From Rhizobium leguminosarum bv. trifolii WSM2297 (GTDB lineage: Bacteria; Pseudomonadota; Alphaproteobacteria; Rhizobiales; Rhizobiaceae), in assembly GCF_000271845.1 (NCBI RefSeq), contig NZ_JH719395.1, positions 3,218,253 to 3,282,252 of the forward strand: a stretch of DNA of 64,000 nucleotides. The letters run 5' to 3'. This document shows positions 44,801-54,034 of this stretch, one piece after another; position 1 is the stretch's first letter; each line of letters starts with the position of its first letter. Both the position numbers and the translations under genes were made by a program. The notes under the pieces are model-generated. The model worked only from the letters and a program-made list of their open reading frames with translations, did not search any database and was not told where the DNA came from.

Positions 44801-47800
44801 TGAAGGCATTGTTTCCGGAAAGGTCTCGGCGACCGGGCCCGTTTCCGCTCCGATCGCCAATTTCGATCTCGATTGGAAAGGTGCTGCGACCAGCCACACG
44901 AAACGGGCCGGCCTTGCGGATCTCGCCGTGAAGGCGTCGGGAAAATTCGCCGACAGCAAGCTCGATTTCGACACGGCGATATCAGGCGCCGACAAGCTGT
45001 CGCTGAAGGCAAACGGCAATGTCGCCATATCAGGTACGACAATCGGCAAAGCCAATGTCGATGCAGTGCTGGCGAATGTTCCGGCGGGTATCGCAAACAA
45101 TTTCGTCGCCGATCTCGCCGCCGAGGGCACGATCTCCGGAAAGCTTTCGGCCGCAGGTTCCCTTGCCGCTCCGACCGCCAATTTCGACCTCGATTGGAAA
45201 AACGCGGCGACGAGCCATACGAAGCGTGCCGGCCTTGCCGCTGTCGATCTGACTGCATCGGGAAAATTTGCCGACAACAAGCTTGATTTCAACGCGGCGG
45301 CCAGCGGTGACGAAGGTCTCTCGCTGAAAAGCGTGGGCAATGTCGCCATATCGGGGACGACGGTCGAGAACCTCAAGGTCGATGCAACGCTGGCAAATAT
45401 TCCAGCAAGGCTGGCAAACGGCTTCGTTGCCGATCTTGCAGCCGAAGGCATGATTTCCGGGACGGTTTCGGCAAGCGGTTCACTTTCGGCTCCAACCGCG
45501 GATTTCGATCTCGACTGGAAAGACGCCGCGACGAGCCACACGAAACGTGCCGGCCTTGCGGGCCTCGACGTGAGCGCATCGGGAAAATTCGCCGACAACA
45601 AGCTTGATTTCAATGCGGCAGCGGGCGGCGACAAAGGCCTGTCGTTGAAAGCCGATGGCAACGTCGCCCTCGCCGGCACGACGATCGACAGCATCAAGGT
45701 CGATGCAGAGATCGCCAAGGTTCCGGCCAGTCTCGCCAATGCCTTTGTCCCTGAACTGGCGGCAGAGGGCACGATTTCGGGCACGCTTTCCGCCGCCGGC
45801 AAAATCGCCGCACCGGCAGCCGAGTTCAAACTCGCCTGGACGGACGCCGCAACCAGCCACACAAGAACGGCTCATCTCTCCGGCCTCGCGCTTGCCGCAT
45901 CGGGTCATTTGGCCGACAACCGGCTCGATTTCGATGCCGATCTCGGCGGCGAGAATGGCCTCTCGCTGAAAGCCGCGGGCAATGTCGCCATGTCAGGCAC
46001 GTCGGTCCAGAACCTCGACGTCAAGGCCGATCTCACCAACCTGCCTGCCGCCCTTGCCAACGGCTTCGTCCCCGGTCTTGCCGCCGAGGGCACGGTGTCG
46101 GGAACGGCATCCGCCTCTGGCGCGCTGCCCAAACCGGCTGTCGATTTCAAGCTCGACTGGAAGAACGCTGCCACCGCCCAGACCAAAAGCAGCGGCCTTT
46201 CGGGCCTGAGTGCCGCGGCATCCGGAAAATACGCCAATGACAGGGTCGACTTCGACGCCAACCTGACCGGCAAGGACGGCGTGCTGGCCAAGGCGACCGG
46301 CGGCGTCACCATCGCCGGAACCGCTATCCGCGACCTTTCGGTCAATGCCGACATTCCCGCACTGCCGGCCAATATCGCCAATGCCTTCGTTCCCGGTCTC
46401 GGCGCTGAGGGCACGCTTTCGGCAAGCGCCGTCACCTCGGGAACGCCGACAGATCCGATCGTCGATTTCAAGCTCGACTGGAAGGATGCCGCAACCAGCC
46501 ACACCAAGGCTGCCGGCCTCTCCCGCCTGGCGCTGGCAGCGACGGGAAAATACGCAAGCGACCGGCTCGATTTCGATGCCAATCTCAGCGGCGGCGGCGG
46601 CATAGCGCTGAAAGCCGCCGGCAATCTTTCGCTCGCCGGCACCTCGATCCGCGCGGTCGACGTCACGGCAAATGCCGCCAATGTCCCGGCTGCGATCGCC
46701 AACGGCTTTGTTCCGGGCCTTGCAGCCGAGGGCGCGGTCTCGGCGACCGCAAAGGCCACCGGCGCGCTGTCGGCGCCCTCGGTCGATTTCAAGGTCGACT
46801 GGAAGAACGCCGCAACCAGCCAGACAAAAGGCGCCGGCCTTGCGCCGTTCACCATCGGCGCAACAGGCAAACTTGCCGCAAACAAGCTGACCGTCGACAC
46901 CAGCCTTGCCGGCGATGCCGGCATGTCGCTGAAGGGCGGCGGCAGCGTGGTGATCACAGGCAATCGCGCCCTCGACATGCACTTTAGCGGCAATCTTCCC
47001 TTCGCCGTGCTCGGCGCTCCGCTCGCGCAGCAGGGCCTCGTCGCCGACGGCGTCGCCACCGTCAACCTGCAGGTTGGCGGAACGGCCGCAGCACCCGTCA
47101 TCAACGGCACCGTCTCGACCAATGGCGCGAAGCTCGTCGACGTCCGGCGCAATCTCGCCGTCAACAATCTTACGGCGGCCGTGACCTTCAACGGCAGCCA
47201 GGCCGTGATATCGCGCCTCAGCGGCAATCTCGGCGGCGGTGGCACGATTTCGGCGAGCGGCGCCATCGGCATCCAGCCGGCCGGCGGCTTTCCCGCCGAT
47301 ATTTCGATCAAGCTCGACAAGGCGGTCTATGTCGATGGAACGCTTGTCGTCTCCACGGTCAACGGCACGCTCGGTCTGCGCGGGCCGATCATGAATTCGA
47401 CGTTGAGCGGCAAGCTTCGGCTGGACAAGACCTCGATCACCGTCCCGGAAAAATTGCCGACCTCGCTCAGGGAAATCGACATCCGCCACAAGAATGCGCC
47501 GCGAGCGGTGCTTGCGCAGTTGCGCGACGACGGCGAGCGAAAACCCGGCGAGAAATCCTCGACGATGACCCTCGATCTCGAAATCGACGCGCCTTCGCAT
47601 ATCTTCGCACGCGGCCGCGGTATCGATGCCGAGCTCGGCGGTAAGGTGACGATCCGCGGAACGGCGGCTGCACCCATCGTGACCGGCGGTTTTACCATGC
47701 GCCGCGGCCGCCTGACCATTCTCAACCGCCGTCTGGATTTTACCGACAAGAGCCGGATCACCTTTGCCGGCGACCTGACCCCGGCCCTCGATATGGAAGC

Positions 47801-48260
47801 AACCTCGGCCTCAGGCTCGACGACGCTGACCGTTGACGTCGCGGGCCTCGCCACCGACCCGGCAATCACCTTCTCCTCCTCGCCGCAGCTGCCGCAGGAC
47901 GAGGTGCTGGCGCAGCTGATCTTCGGCCAGTCGATGTCAAAACTTTCGCCGGTGCAGATCGCCCAGCTCGCCGACGCCGTCAGCCAGCTGGCCGGCAACC
48001 GCTCGACCTCGCTTTTCGAAGGCCTGCGCAATCAGCTCGGCGTCGACGATCTCGATATCAGCACCGATTCCAAGGGCCAGACGAGCGTCAGCGTCGGCCG
48101 TTATCTCAACGACCGCACCTATTTCGAATTGCAGCAGGGCGGTGCGGCCGGCGCCAAGGCGATCATCAACCTCGACGTCGGCCGCGGCGTCAAGCTGCGC
48201 GGCGCGGCCGGCGGCAACGGTGCGGGCGAAGCAGGCATCGTCTACGAACGGGAATATTGA
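41838..48260 (+). CDS. tamB: Translocation/assembly inner-membrane protein TamB
   Basis: A 2140-residue giant protein. An N-terminal anchor (LTAYGVGAILILAVMALAIFGF) is followed by a very long periplasmic beta-taco body and the conserved C-terminal DUF490 domain (about the last 350 residues: FAGDLTPALDMEATSASGSTTLTVDV, LPQDEVLAQLIFGQSMSKLSPVQIAQLADA). It bridges the inner membrane to TamA. It is clearly longer than the 1250-1500 residues of most TamB proteins, and the surplus is due to eight tandem repeats of 107 residues (see repeat entry). ATG 41838 is chosen; a GTG at 41802 would add 12 residues. Neither has a strong ribosome site. Confidence 0.92.
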   Translation: MQTLAKIINWFLRLTAYGVGAILILAVMALAIFGFTAFGARIVTEKIASTLSNRDMTITVREPQGLLTGGLRAADITVSDTRGVFAEIHGLAIDWNPLALLTGTFHAKRFEIEAINVLRKPVRTLPSRPKADDAGGFALPIKVDIDRVALPDIKLAEPFAGRAFALAAEGSLSANRDGGEAIVNVRRHAVPDARLAADIAYAPAENRLRLKAQLSEPKGGLLAGFLGLPDNPAVNIDLDGQGPISDWRGKVQAALDGQQRAAIEARHQISTDGLHHLDLKGGGDLSSLLPSAFRPLFAGQTNIDLATTFDDHGKIDIQTGNIATGSVVIAASGTLDPAGNNSLNANLLGTSGPVDFRWPLAEGEARFLISGLNLALTGDARAARLNVSGSLDTATLPQGNIGNIKLTAKSDAFNLAARSGSVQLRLVAGDMTFTEPNLNRAVQGPVTIASPLQITPGSIGFNGTTVESANINGGLNGSYRLTDQALTGNVKLTVAPAALPVAVSGRFDGPIALESQLTGTIPSKFALSNLVLNSGTLEAAGNVALDGSKLNADLSGRLPDIGKLMTGASGGAGYALRVGGELPAISVTANLKAPRLEMADRVLGNLNIDLSGLADPKAPQGKIAATGTIDGQPIGINGDIRSEDGKISIPALTADIGGNRLTGNLHFSPALEPTGALTFDFPNIGLLAALGGQKAEGDLKGSLGVESDSGKIALKLLASGASIRRDTLAIVKPDIDLTVSDLRALAANGTVKADAVAAGENRLAGLSLGFTKQQNQTDFDLNAAYDGNPVVAAGNVAAAGGVIDLNLDRFSASPRNIPVELAAPTKVAIGGGAASLDGLTLKTGTGSVSVTGSAGETLKLNADIHELPAALANGFVPNLSAGGTISGTIAVTGTPAAPVADFKLDWKDATTGQTKGAGLAPLGITAGGKFADNKLDFDTTIGSDDGLSLKAAGNVGLADPKTPVLDVNADIVNLPARIANGFVADLAAEGIVSGKVSATGPVSAPIANFDLDWKGAATSHTKRAGLADLAVKASGKFADSKLDFDTAISGADKLSLKANGNVAISGTTIGKANVDAVLANVPAGIANNFVADLAAEGTISGKLSAAGSLAAPTANFDLDWKNAATSHTKRAGLAAVDLTASGKFADNKLDFNAAASGDEGLSLKSVGNVAISGTTVENLKVDATLANIPARLANGFVADLAAEGMISGTVSASGSLSAPTADFDLDWKDAATSHTKRAGLAGLDVSASGKFADNKLDFNAAAGGDKGLSLKADGNVALAGTTIDSIKVDAEIAKVPASLANAFVPELAAEGTISGTLSAAGKIAAPAAEFKLAWTDAATSHTRTAHLSGLALAASGHLADNRLDFDADLGGENGLSLKAAGNVAMSGTSVQNLDVKADLTNLPAALANGFVPGLAAEGTVSGTASASGALPKPAVDFKLDWKNAATAQTKSSGLSGLSAAASGKYANDRVDFDANLTGKDGVLAKATGGVTIAGTAIRDLSVNADIPALPANIANAFVPGLGAEGTLSASAVTSGTPTDPIVDFKLDWKDAATSHTKAAGLSRLALAATGKYASDRLDFDANLSGGGGIALKAAGNLSLAGTSIRAVDVTANAANVPAAIANGFVPGLAAEGAVSATAKATGALSAPSVDFKVDWKNAATSQTKGAGLAPFTIGATGKLAANKLTVDTSLAGDAGMSLKGGGSVVITGNRALDMHFSGNLPFAVLGAPLAQQGLVADGVATVNLQVGGTAAAPVINGTVSTNGAKLVDVRRNLAVNNLTAAVTFNGSQAVISRLSGNLGGGGTISASGAIGIQPAGGFPADISIKLDKAVYVDGTLVVSTVNGTLGLRGPIMNSTLSGKLRLDKTSITVPEKLPTSLREIDIRHKNAPRAVLAQLRDDGERKPGEKSSTMTLDLEIDAPSHIFARGRGIDAELGGKVTIRGTAAAPIVTGGFTMRRGRLTILNRRLDFTDKSRITFAGDLTPALDMEATSASGSTTLTVDVAGLATDPAITFSSSPQLPQDEVLAQLIFGQSMSKLSPVQIAQLADAVSQLAGNRSTSLFEGLRNQLGVDDLDISTDSKGQTSVSVGRYLNDRTYFELQQGGAAGAKAIINLDVGRGVKLRGAAGGNGAGEAGIVYEREY
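44433..47000 (+). repeat. Eight tandem 321-bp repeats inside tamB
   Basis: Repeats start at 44433, 44754, 45075, 45396, 45717, 46038, 46359 and 46680, each exactly 321 bp (107 codons). Each copy opens with a variant of (N/K)(L/V/I)PAxxANxFVxxLxAEG and continues with FxLDWKxAATSHTK, then LDFDxxxSG, then (A/S)GTTIxxxxVDA. Copies 2-5 are the most alike; 1 and 6-8 have drifted. No insertion or deletion breaks the period. Confidence 0.9.
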
Positions 48261-48281
48261 GCCGGCTTAGCGTAATGAAGG

Positions 48282-48410
48282 CTGCCCTCACCAGGGGACG
48301 TGCCCCGCGAGAGGTTGGCAGGGAACCGAGAGGGTGCGGCATATCCCCTTCGCCCCGCGAGCGGGGAGAAGGTGGCGGCAGGCGGATGAGGGGCTGATCT
48401 CGCCGGTCGC
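48282..48410. repeat. GC-rich palindromic intergenic element
   Basis: Between tamB and the Lrp-type gene: CTTCGCCCCGCGAGCGGGGAG forms a hairpin, flanked by CCCTCACCAGGGGACGTGCCCC and GGCGGATGAGGGG. The same words (ctccccgC..GCggggagaag, gatgaggggg) recur at 55322-55523, so this belongs to the rhizobial RIME-like class of mosaic repeats. Confidence 0.55.
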
Positions 48411-48438
48411 TTCGGCCGGAGATCGTCTGACAATGCGT

Positions 48439-48876
48439 TTAAAAACCCGTCTTGCTGGTCTTGAGCAGAATGTTGCTCTCGGTCGAGTTGATGCCGTTGA
48501 TCAGCCGGATACGGCGCAGTGTCTCGTCGAAAGAGGCAAGGTCGCGATCCTCGAGTTCGGCGACGAAATCCCATTTGCCGTTGGTGCTGTGCAGGGCGCG
48601 GACCTGCGGCAGGCCGCGCAGCTGATCGGCCACCCTGTCGGCGAGTTTGCCGAGCACCTCGATCATGACGATGGCGCGCACGCCGGCGGACCGGGTCTCA
48701 TGACCGGTGCGGATGGTGAAGCCGACGATGGTGCCGCCGGCGACCAGCCGGTCGATCCGGGCGGCAACCGTTGCCCGCGACGCGCCCGTCATCGCTGCAA
48801 GCGAGGAAACGGAAATCCGGGCATTGTGGCGAAGTGCACTCAGAAGTTCGGAATCGAGATCGTCCACGCTGATCAC
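48439..48876 (-). CDS. Lrp/AsnC-family regulator
   Basis: A 145-residue regulator with an N-terminal HTH (LDSELLSALRHNARISVSSLAAMTGASRATVAARIDRLVAGG) and a C-terminal RAM ligand domain (VRAIVMIEVLGKLADRVADQLRGLPQVRALHSTNGKWDFVAELE). No ATG fits; GTG 48876 or GTG 48867 is the start. It is divergent from the arginase-ornithine aminotransferase pair across 122 bp, so it is very likely the regulator of arginine catabolism, as in other rhizobia and agrobacteria. Confidence 0.9.
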   Translation of the reverse strand: MISVDDLDSELLSALRHNARISVSSLAAMTGASRATVAARIDRLVAGGTIVGFTIRTGHETRSAGVRAIVMIEVLGKLADRVADQLRGLPQVRALHSTNGKWDFVAELEDRDLASFDETLRRIRLINGINSTESNILLKTSKTGF

Positions 48877-48899
48877 TTTGTCAAAATAGATTTATCAAT

Positions 48900-48907
48900 T
48901 TGCGCAA
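48900..48907. promoter_or_regulatory. Possible Lrp-type binding core
   Basis: TTGCGCAA is a perfect palindrome in an AT-rich stretch (TTTATCA on one side, ATCATAAT on the other) midway between the divergent regulator and arginase genes. The spacing suits a shared operator; identity of the binding site is inferred. Confidence 0.35.
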
Positions 48908-48998
48908 TCATAATCCATTTCTGACACTTTTCCATCTTTTTGCCGCCAGCGCTTTATCCCACTATCGGCCGAAACAGGCCTGAACACGGAGCCATCGA

Positions 48999-49934
48999 AT
49001 GAATGCCCAATCGCGATCTCTCACCCTCATCGGCGCGCCGCTGGAAGAAGGCTCCGGCCGCAGGGGCGCTGCCATGGGACCCGCGGCCCTGCGCATCGCC
49101 GGCGTCGACCAGACGCTGATCGAGCTCGGCCATGACGTCGCCGATATCGGCGATCTCAGGATCGTGCCGGCGATGGACCTGCCAAACCACCCGAAAGCCC
49201 ATAATCTGAGGATCGTTGGCGCCTTCACCCGTGCGCTGGAAAGCAGCGTCCATGACGTCGCCGACTCTGGCCGTTTCCCGCTGATTCTCGGTGGCGACCA
49301 TAGCCTTTCCATGGGCACCGTCTCCGGCATGGCCCGTTATGCCGCCGGCAAAGGCCGGCCGCTTTTTGTGCTCTGGCTCGACGCCCATGCCGATTTCAAC
49401 TCCCCGGCCACCTCGCCCTCCGGCAATATTCACGGCATGCCCGTCGCCTTTTTCTGCGGCGAGGCGGAGTTCGCCGAGATCCTGCCGAAAGACCGCCCCT
49501 TCGTCGATCCGAAGAATGTCTTCCAGGTCGGCATCCGTTCGGTTGATGCGCGCGAGCGCGAGGAAATCCACGAACACGGAGTCAACGTCTTCGATATGCG
49601 CGCGATCGACGAGCAGGGCATCGGCGCCATCATGCGGGAGATCCTCGATGCCGTCGCCAAGGCGAACGGGCTGCTGCATGTCAGCCTCGACCTCGATTTC
49701 CTCGATCCCGAAATTGCCCCCGGCGTCGGCACGACGGTGCCCGGCGGCGCCACCTTCCGCGAGGCGCATCTGGTGATGGAAATGCTGTCCGACAGCGGCC
49801 TCGTTTCGTCGCTCGATCTCGTCGAACTCAATCCGTTTCTCGACGATCGCGGCAAGAGTGCCCGCGTCCTGGTGGAGCTGACGGCAAGCCTATTCGGCCG
49901 CCGTATCTTCGATCGCCCGACACGTGCCGCATAA
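48999..49934 (+). CDS. arcA: Arginase
   Basis: A 311-residue ureohydrolase with the dimanganese motifs GGDHSLSMGT, WLDAHADFNSP and SLDLDFLDPEIAPGVGT. It splits arginine into ornithine and urea. GGxHGMP after the second motif and the pairing with an ornithine aminotransferase favour arginase over agmatinase. ATG 48999 gives the usual start NAQSRSLTLIGAPLEEG. The gene is divergent from the Lrp/AsnC-type regulator and starts a two-gene unit. Confidence 0.94.
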   Translation: MNAQSRSLTLIGAPLEEGSGRRGAAMGPAALRIAGVDQTLIELGHDVADIGDLRIVPAMDLPNHPKAHNLRIVGAFTRALESSVHDVADSGRFPLILGGDHSLSMGTVSGMARYAAGKGRPLFVLWLDAHADFNSPATSPSGNIHGMPVAFFCGEAEFAEILPKDRPFVDPKNVFQVGIRSVDAREREEIHEHGVNVFDMRAIDEQGIGAIMREILDAVAKANGLLHVSLDLDFLDPEIAPGVGTTVPGGATFREAHLVMEMLSDSGLVSSLDLVELNPFLDDRGKSARVLVELTASLFGRRIFDRPTRAA

Positions 49935-49991
49935 AAGGCACGCGCCGCCTGGAACTCATACTTTTCGGCCATGATCTAGAGGGGAAGAACC

Positions 49992-51191
49992 ATGAACACT
50001 TCGGAAAAACTGATCGCCACCGAACAGCGTCTCGGCGCCAACAACTACAAGCCGCTCGACGTGGTGCTGACGCGCGGCGAAGGTGTTCATGTCTGGGATA
50101 CCGACGGCAATCGTTACCTCGATTGCCTCTCGGCCTATTCCGCCGTCAACCAGGGCCATTGTCACCCAAAAATCCTCGCCGCCATGGTCGAGCAGGCGGG
50201 CAGGCTGACGCTCACCTCCCGCGCCTTCCGCAACGACCAGCTCGCCTACCTCTATGAAGAGCTCGCCGCTCTCACCGGATCACACAAGATCCTGCCGATG
50301 AATTCCGGCGCCGAAGCGGTGGAGACCGCCATCAAGGCGGTGCGCAAATGGGGATACGAGGTGAAGGGCGTGCCGGAAGGCCAGGCCGAGATCATCGTCT
50401 GCGCCGATAATTTCCACGGCCGGACGCTGAGCATCATCAGCTTCTCCACCGATCCCGACGCCCGCACCGGCTTCGGCCCTTACACTTCGGGCTTCCGCAC
50501 CATTCCCTTCGGCGATGCCGAGGCCTTCGAGGCCGCCATCAACGCCAATACGGTCGCCGCGCTGATCGAGCCGATCCAGGGGGAAGCCGGCGTCATCATC
50601 CCGCCGGCAGGATATTTCACCCGCATCCGCGAGCTCTGCACTGATAACAACGTCACCCTCATCCTCGACGAGATTCAGACCGGTCTCGGCCGCACCGGCA
50701 AGCTGCTGGCGGAGGAACATGAAGGCATCGAGGCCGATGTGACGCTGATCGGCAAGGCGCTGTCCGGCGGCTTCTATCCCGTCTCGGCGGTGCTTTCCAA
50801 TTCGGCGGTACTGGGGGTGCTGAAACCCGGCCAGCATGGCTCCACCTTTGGCGGCAATCCGCTCGCCTGCGCGGTGGCGCGCGCAGCACTCAAGGTGCTG
50901 ACGGAAGAGGGCATGATCGACAACGCCGCAGCGATGGGCGACTATTTCCTCGAAGGCCTGAGATCGATCCGCTCGAACATCGTCAAGGACGTGCGCGGCC
51001 GCGGCCTGATGCTGGCTGTCGAACTGGAACCCGAAGCCGGCGGCGCGCGGCAATATTGTCATGCGCTGAAGGAACGCGGCCTGCTCGCCAAGGATACGCA
51101 CGACCATACGATTCGCCTCGCGCCGCCGCTGGTGATCACCAGGGAGCAGGTCGATTGGGCAGTCTCGCAGATTGAAAAGACGATAAGCTGA
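49992..51191 (+). CDS. rocD: Ornithine aminotransferase
   Basis: A 399-residue PLP-dependent class III aminotransferase. It carries [53 protein letters not shown], the aspartate in [14 protein letters not shown] and the PLP lysine in [17 protein letters not shown], all diagnostic of ornithine aminotransferase. It converts ornithine and 2-oxoglutarate to glutamate semialdehyde and glutamate. It follows arginase by 57 bp, so the pair makes arginine into glutamate. Confidence 0.95.
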   Translation: MNTSEKLIATEQRLGANNYKPLDVVLTRGEGVHVWDTDGNRYLDCLSAYSAVNQGHCHPKILAAMVEQAGRLTLTSRAFRNDQLAYLYEELAALTGSHKILPMNSGAEAVETAIKAVRKWGYEVKGVPEGQAEIIVCADNFHGRTLSIISFSTDPDARTGFGPYTSGFRTIPFGDAEAFEAAINANTVAALIEPIQGEAGVIIPPAGYFTRIRELCTDNNVTLILDEIQTGLGRTGKLLAEEHEGIEADVTLIGKALSGGFYPVSAVLSNSAVLGVLKPGQHGSTFGGNPLACAVARAALKVLTEEGMIDNAAAMGDYFLEGLRSIRSNIVKDVRGRGLMLAVELEPEAGGARQYCHALKERGLLAKDTHDHTIRLAPPLVITREQVDWAVSQIEKTIS

Positions 51192-51389
51192 AGCAAACCG
51201 AGACCTGAAAACCTTCGCAAAGCCGTTTCCGATTTAGATTTGGGCAACACTCTTCCGTTAATGTCTTCGCTAACCGTAACGATGCTACGCCGAAAGCAAA
51301 GCCATCGCGTGGTATGAAGGCAAAGCTCGTCCGCGCCAATGGTGGCGCGCCCGCTTCTGCCCTGGCTTACGACAGTTGGGAAGAATTCT

Positions 51390-51866
51390 ATGACCACGAT
51401 CAATTCCACTAGCTTCAGCGGCGATACGCTCGAGATCATTGCCTTCCGCCTGCATGATCAGGAATTCTGCGTCAAGACCACGACCATCCGCGAAATCCGC
51501 GGCTGGGCACCGTCGACGCCGATCCCGCATGCGCCGGCCGATGTCATCGGCGTCATGAACCTGCGCGGCTCCGTCATCCCGATCATCGACCTTGCCTATA
51601 AGCTCGGCATGAAGAGCACCGTTGCCAACGAACGCAGTGCCATTGTCGTCGCCGAAGTTCACAGCATGGTCATCGGCATGCTCGTCGACCGCGTCTCGGA
51701 TATTCTGACCATCTCCTCCAGCCAGGTTCAGCCGGTGCCCGAAGTGACCGCCTCCTTCGACCGCGCCTATTGCGAAGGCATCATCGCTTCGGAAAATGGC
51801 ATGATCTGCTTCCTGAACCTTGCCAAGATGTTCAAGGAAAACGAGACGGATGAACTGGCGGCCTGA
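51390..51866 (+). CDS. CheW-family chemotaxis coupling protein
   Basis: A 158-residue CheW-domain protein: LEIIAFRLHDQEFCVKTTTIREIRGW, then ADVIGVMNLRGSVIPIIDLAYKLGM, then GMLVDRVSDILTISSSQVQPVPE. CheW links chemoreceptors to the CheA kinase. ATG 51390 has GGAAG seven bases upstream. It stands next to the chemoreceptor gene at 52179 rather than in a complete che operon within this window, so it may serve that receptor. Confidence 0.93.
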   Translation: MTTINSTSFSGDTLEIIAFRLHDQEFCVKTTTIREIRGWAPSTPIPHAPADVIGVMNLRGSVIPIIDLAYKLGMKSTVANERSAIVVAEVHSMVIGMLVDRVSDILTISSSQVQPVPEVTASFDRAYCEGIIASENGMICFLNLAKMFKENETDELAA

Positions 51867-52178
51867 TCGCGCCGATACAACTCAATAGTGGAAAACCGCC
51901 CGTTTGGGCGGTTTTTTATTGCAGTACCAAAAGTACAACCGATGCAATTGTTATTTTTCAGCCATACCAACATATTATTAGCGATCGCTTTTATACTGAT
52001 TGTTAACTGCGCTCGGTCAAATTGCTTGCGAAGCATTGGGGATGACGCGTTTTCCGATAGGCAAGGAATAGCAACCGGTTAGCGGATTGCATTCTCGGCC
52101 TCGGCATTCCTCGCCCGACCGGCTTCGCCTTTACCAGGCCGAATGCAGCGAAAGCTGTTCATCTCAAAGGGGGCGGGA
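51867..52178. other. Gap between cheW-like and chemoreceptor genes
   Basis: 312 bases. It starts with the terminator at 51892-51917, then has an AT-rich part (about 51918-52010) where a promoter for the chemoreceptor would be expected, with no -35/-10 pair good enough to name. Confidence 0.5.
51892..51917 (+). terminator. Rho-independent terminator after cheW-like gene
   Basis: AAAACCGCCC (51892-51901) pairs with GGGCGGTTTT (51906-51915) around a four-base loop and ends in T. Confidence 0.9.
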
Positions 52179-53929
52179 ATGTTTGGTCTATCACCTGATT
52201 CAAGATATATCCTCGATGCGATCTCCAAATCGCAGGCGATCATCGAATTCGATCTTAAGGGAAATATCCTCACGGCGAACGAGAATTTCTGCAAGGCGCT
52301 CGGTTATCGCCTGAACGAGATCGTCGGCAAACATCACAGCATGTTCTGCGAGTCGGCCTATACGGCGACCCCGGAATATCGTGCCTTCTGGGCCCGCCTC
52401 GGACGCGGCGAATATGATGCCGGCGCTTATAAGCGCCTCGCCAAAGGCAACAGAGAAATATGGATCCAGGCGTCCTATATCCCGTCTCAAAGGGCGGGAA
52501 GCCATTCAAGGTGGTAAAATTTGCCGCCGATATCACTGCTGCGAAGAAGCAGGCGGTCGAGGATGCCGGAAAGCTGGAGGCGATCTCGCGCTCGCAGGCA
52601 GTGATCGAATTCACCCCGAACGGCGAGATCCTGACCGCCAACGAGAATTTCTGCCAGGCCATGGGATATTCCCTGGCTGAGATTGCCGGCAAGCATCACA
52701 GGATGTTCTGCGATCCCGCCTATGTCAGCACCGAGGATTACAGCAACTTCTGGCGGCGTCTCGCCGCCGGCGAATACATCGCCAACGAATTCGTCCGCTT
52801 CGGCAAGGGCGGCCGTGAAATCTGGATCCAGGCGGCCTATAACCCGATCGTCGATGCCGACGGCAACGTCTACAAGGTCGTGAAGTTCGCAACCGACGTC
52901 ACCCCGCGGATGAGCGCGATTTCCCAACTCGGGGGCGCGCTGCGCCTTCTCTCGGAGGGCGATCTGACGAAGACCGTGGATACACCCTTCGTTCCCTCGA
53001 TGGAGCAGTTGCGCCACGATTTCAACACCACCATCCAGGGTCTTGCCGAGACGATGAAGACAATCGGCGAGAATGGCGGCGCGATCGCCGCCGGCTCGCG
53101 CGAGATTGGTGCATCGGCCGATTCCTTCTCCAAGCGAACGGAACAGCAAGCCGCGTCCGTGGAGGAGACGGCAGCAGCGCTCGAAGAGATCACCACCACG
53201 GTCAACGATTCCAGCCGCCGCGCCGACGAGGCAGGCCGCCTCGTCGCCAAGACCAAGCAAGGCGCCGAACAATCCGGCACGGTGGTCCGCAATGCCGTGG
53301 CGGCGATGGACCAGATCGAACAATCGTCACGCGAGATCACCAACATCATCGGCGTCATCGACGACATTGCCTTCCAGACCAACCTGTTGGCGCTGAATGC
53401 CGGTGTCGAGGCGGCGCGTGCCGGTGAAGCCGGCAAGGGTTTTGCCGTTGTCGCCCAGGAAGTGCGTGAACTCGCTCAGCGCTCCGCCAAGGCCGCCAAG
53501 GAGATCAAGGCGCTGATCAACACCTCGAGCGAGCTCGTCAAGAACGGCGTCGGCCTCGTCGGCCAGACCGGCAAGGCACTCGAGGAGATTGTCGTCCAGG
53601 TCGGCGATATCAACGGCAATGTCGTCGCCATCGTCGAAGCGTCGAAGGAACAGGCAACCGGCCTCAAGGAGATCAACCAGGCGGTCAACTCACTGGATCA
53701 GGCAACCCAGCAGAATGCCGCAATGGTCGAGGAAAGCACCGCCGCCAGCCATAAGCTTGCGATGGAAGCCGAAGCGCTGCGCGTCCTCCTGTCGAGGTTC
53801 CGCCTGCCGGGCGAAGTCCACAGCAGGCACGAAGTAAAACAAGGCTCGCCGGCGCTGCATCTCGTTTCCAGGGTGGCAAGGGCGCAGGGCGCGGCCGCGG
53901 CTGGCGCCAAAAGCTGGGAAGAGTTCTGA
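52179..53929 (+). pseudogene. Double-PAS soluble chemoreceptor, frameshifted
   Basis: ATG 52179 (MFGLSPDSRYILDAISKSQAIIEF) opens a first PAS domain that runs to IWIQASYIP and then leaves frame at about 52482-52487, ending at a TAA near 52517. The +1 phase continues with [21 protein letters not shown], a second PAS domain ([27 protein letters not shown]), a linker and the MCP signalling hairpin ([43 protein letters not shown]). One missing base restores the expected SYNPV. There are no membrane segments, so it is a cytoplasmic receptor; it ends with SWEEF, which looks like the CheR/CheB tether pentapeptide. Either a true lesion or a sequencing error. Confidence 0.85.
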
Positions 53930-53996
53930 CCCTGTCTTCCGTTCCCGGCGTAAGACGACAGCGTTTTAAAATAACAACAGCACGAAACAGGGATAG

Positions 53997-54028
53997 GCGC
54001 GCCGCATGAGGTTCATGCGGCGCGCTTT
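53997..54028 (+). terminator. Hairpin terminator after the chemoreceptor
   Basis: GCGCGCCGCATGA (53997-54009) pairs perfectly with TCATGCGGCGCGC (54013-54025) around three bases, then TTTG. It lies in the gap between convergent genes, so it may end transcripts from both sides. Confidence 0.7.
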
Positions 54029-54034
54029 GATATG

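Noticed and set aside
44433..47000. Repeat array considered as a CRISPR or satellite
   Set aside because: The period is 321 bp, all copies are in frame inside tamB, and there are no short repeats with unique spacers.
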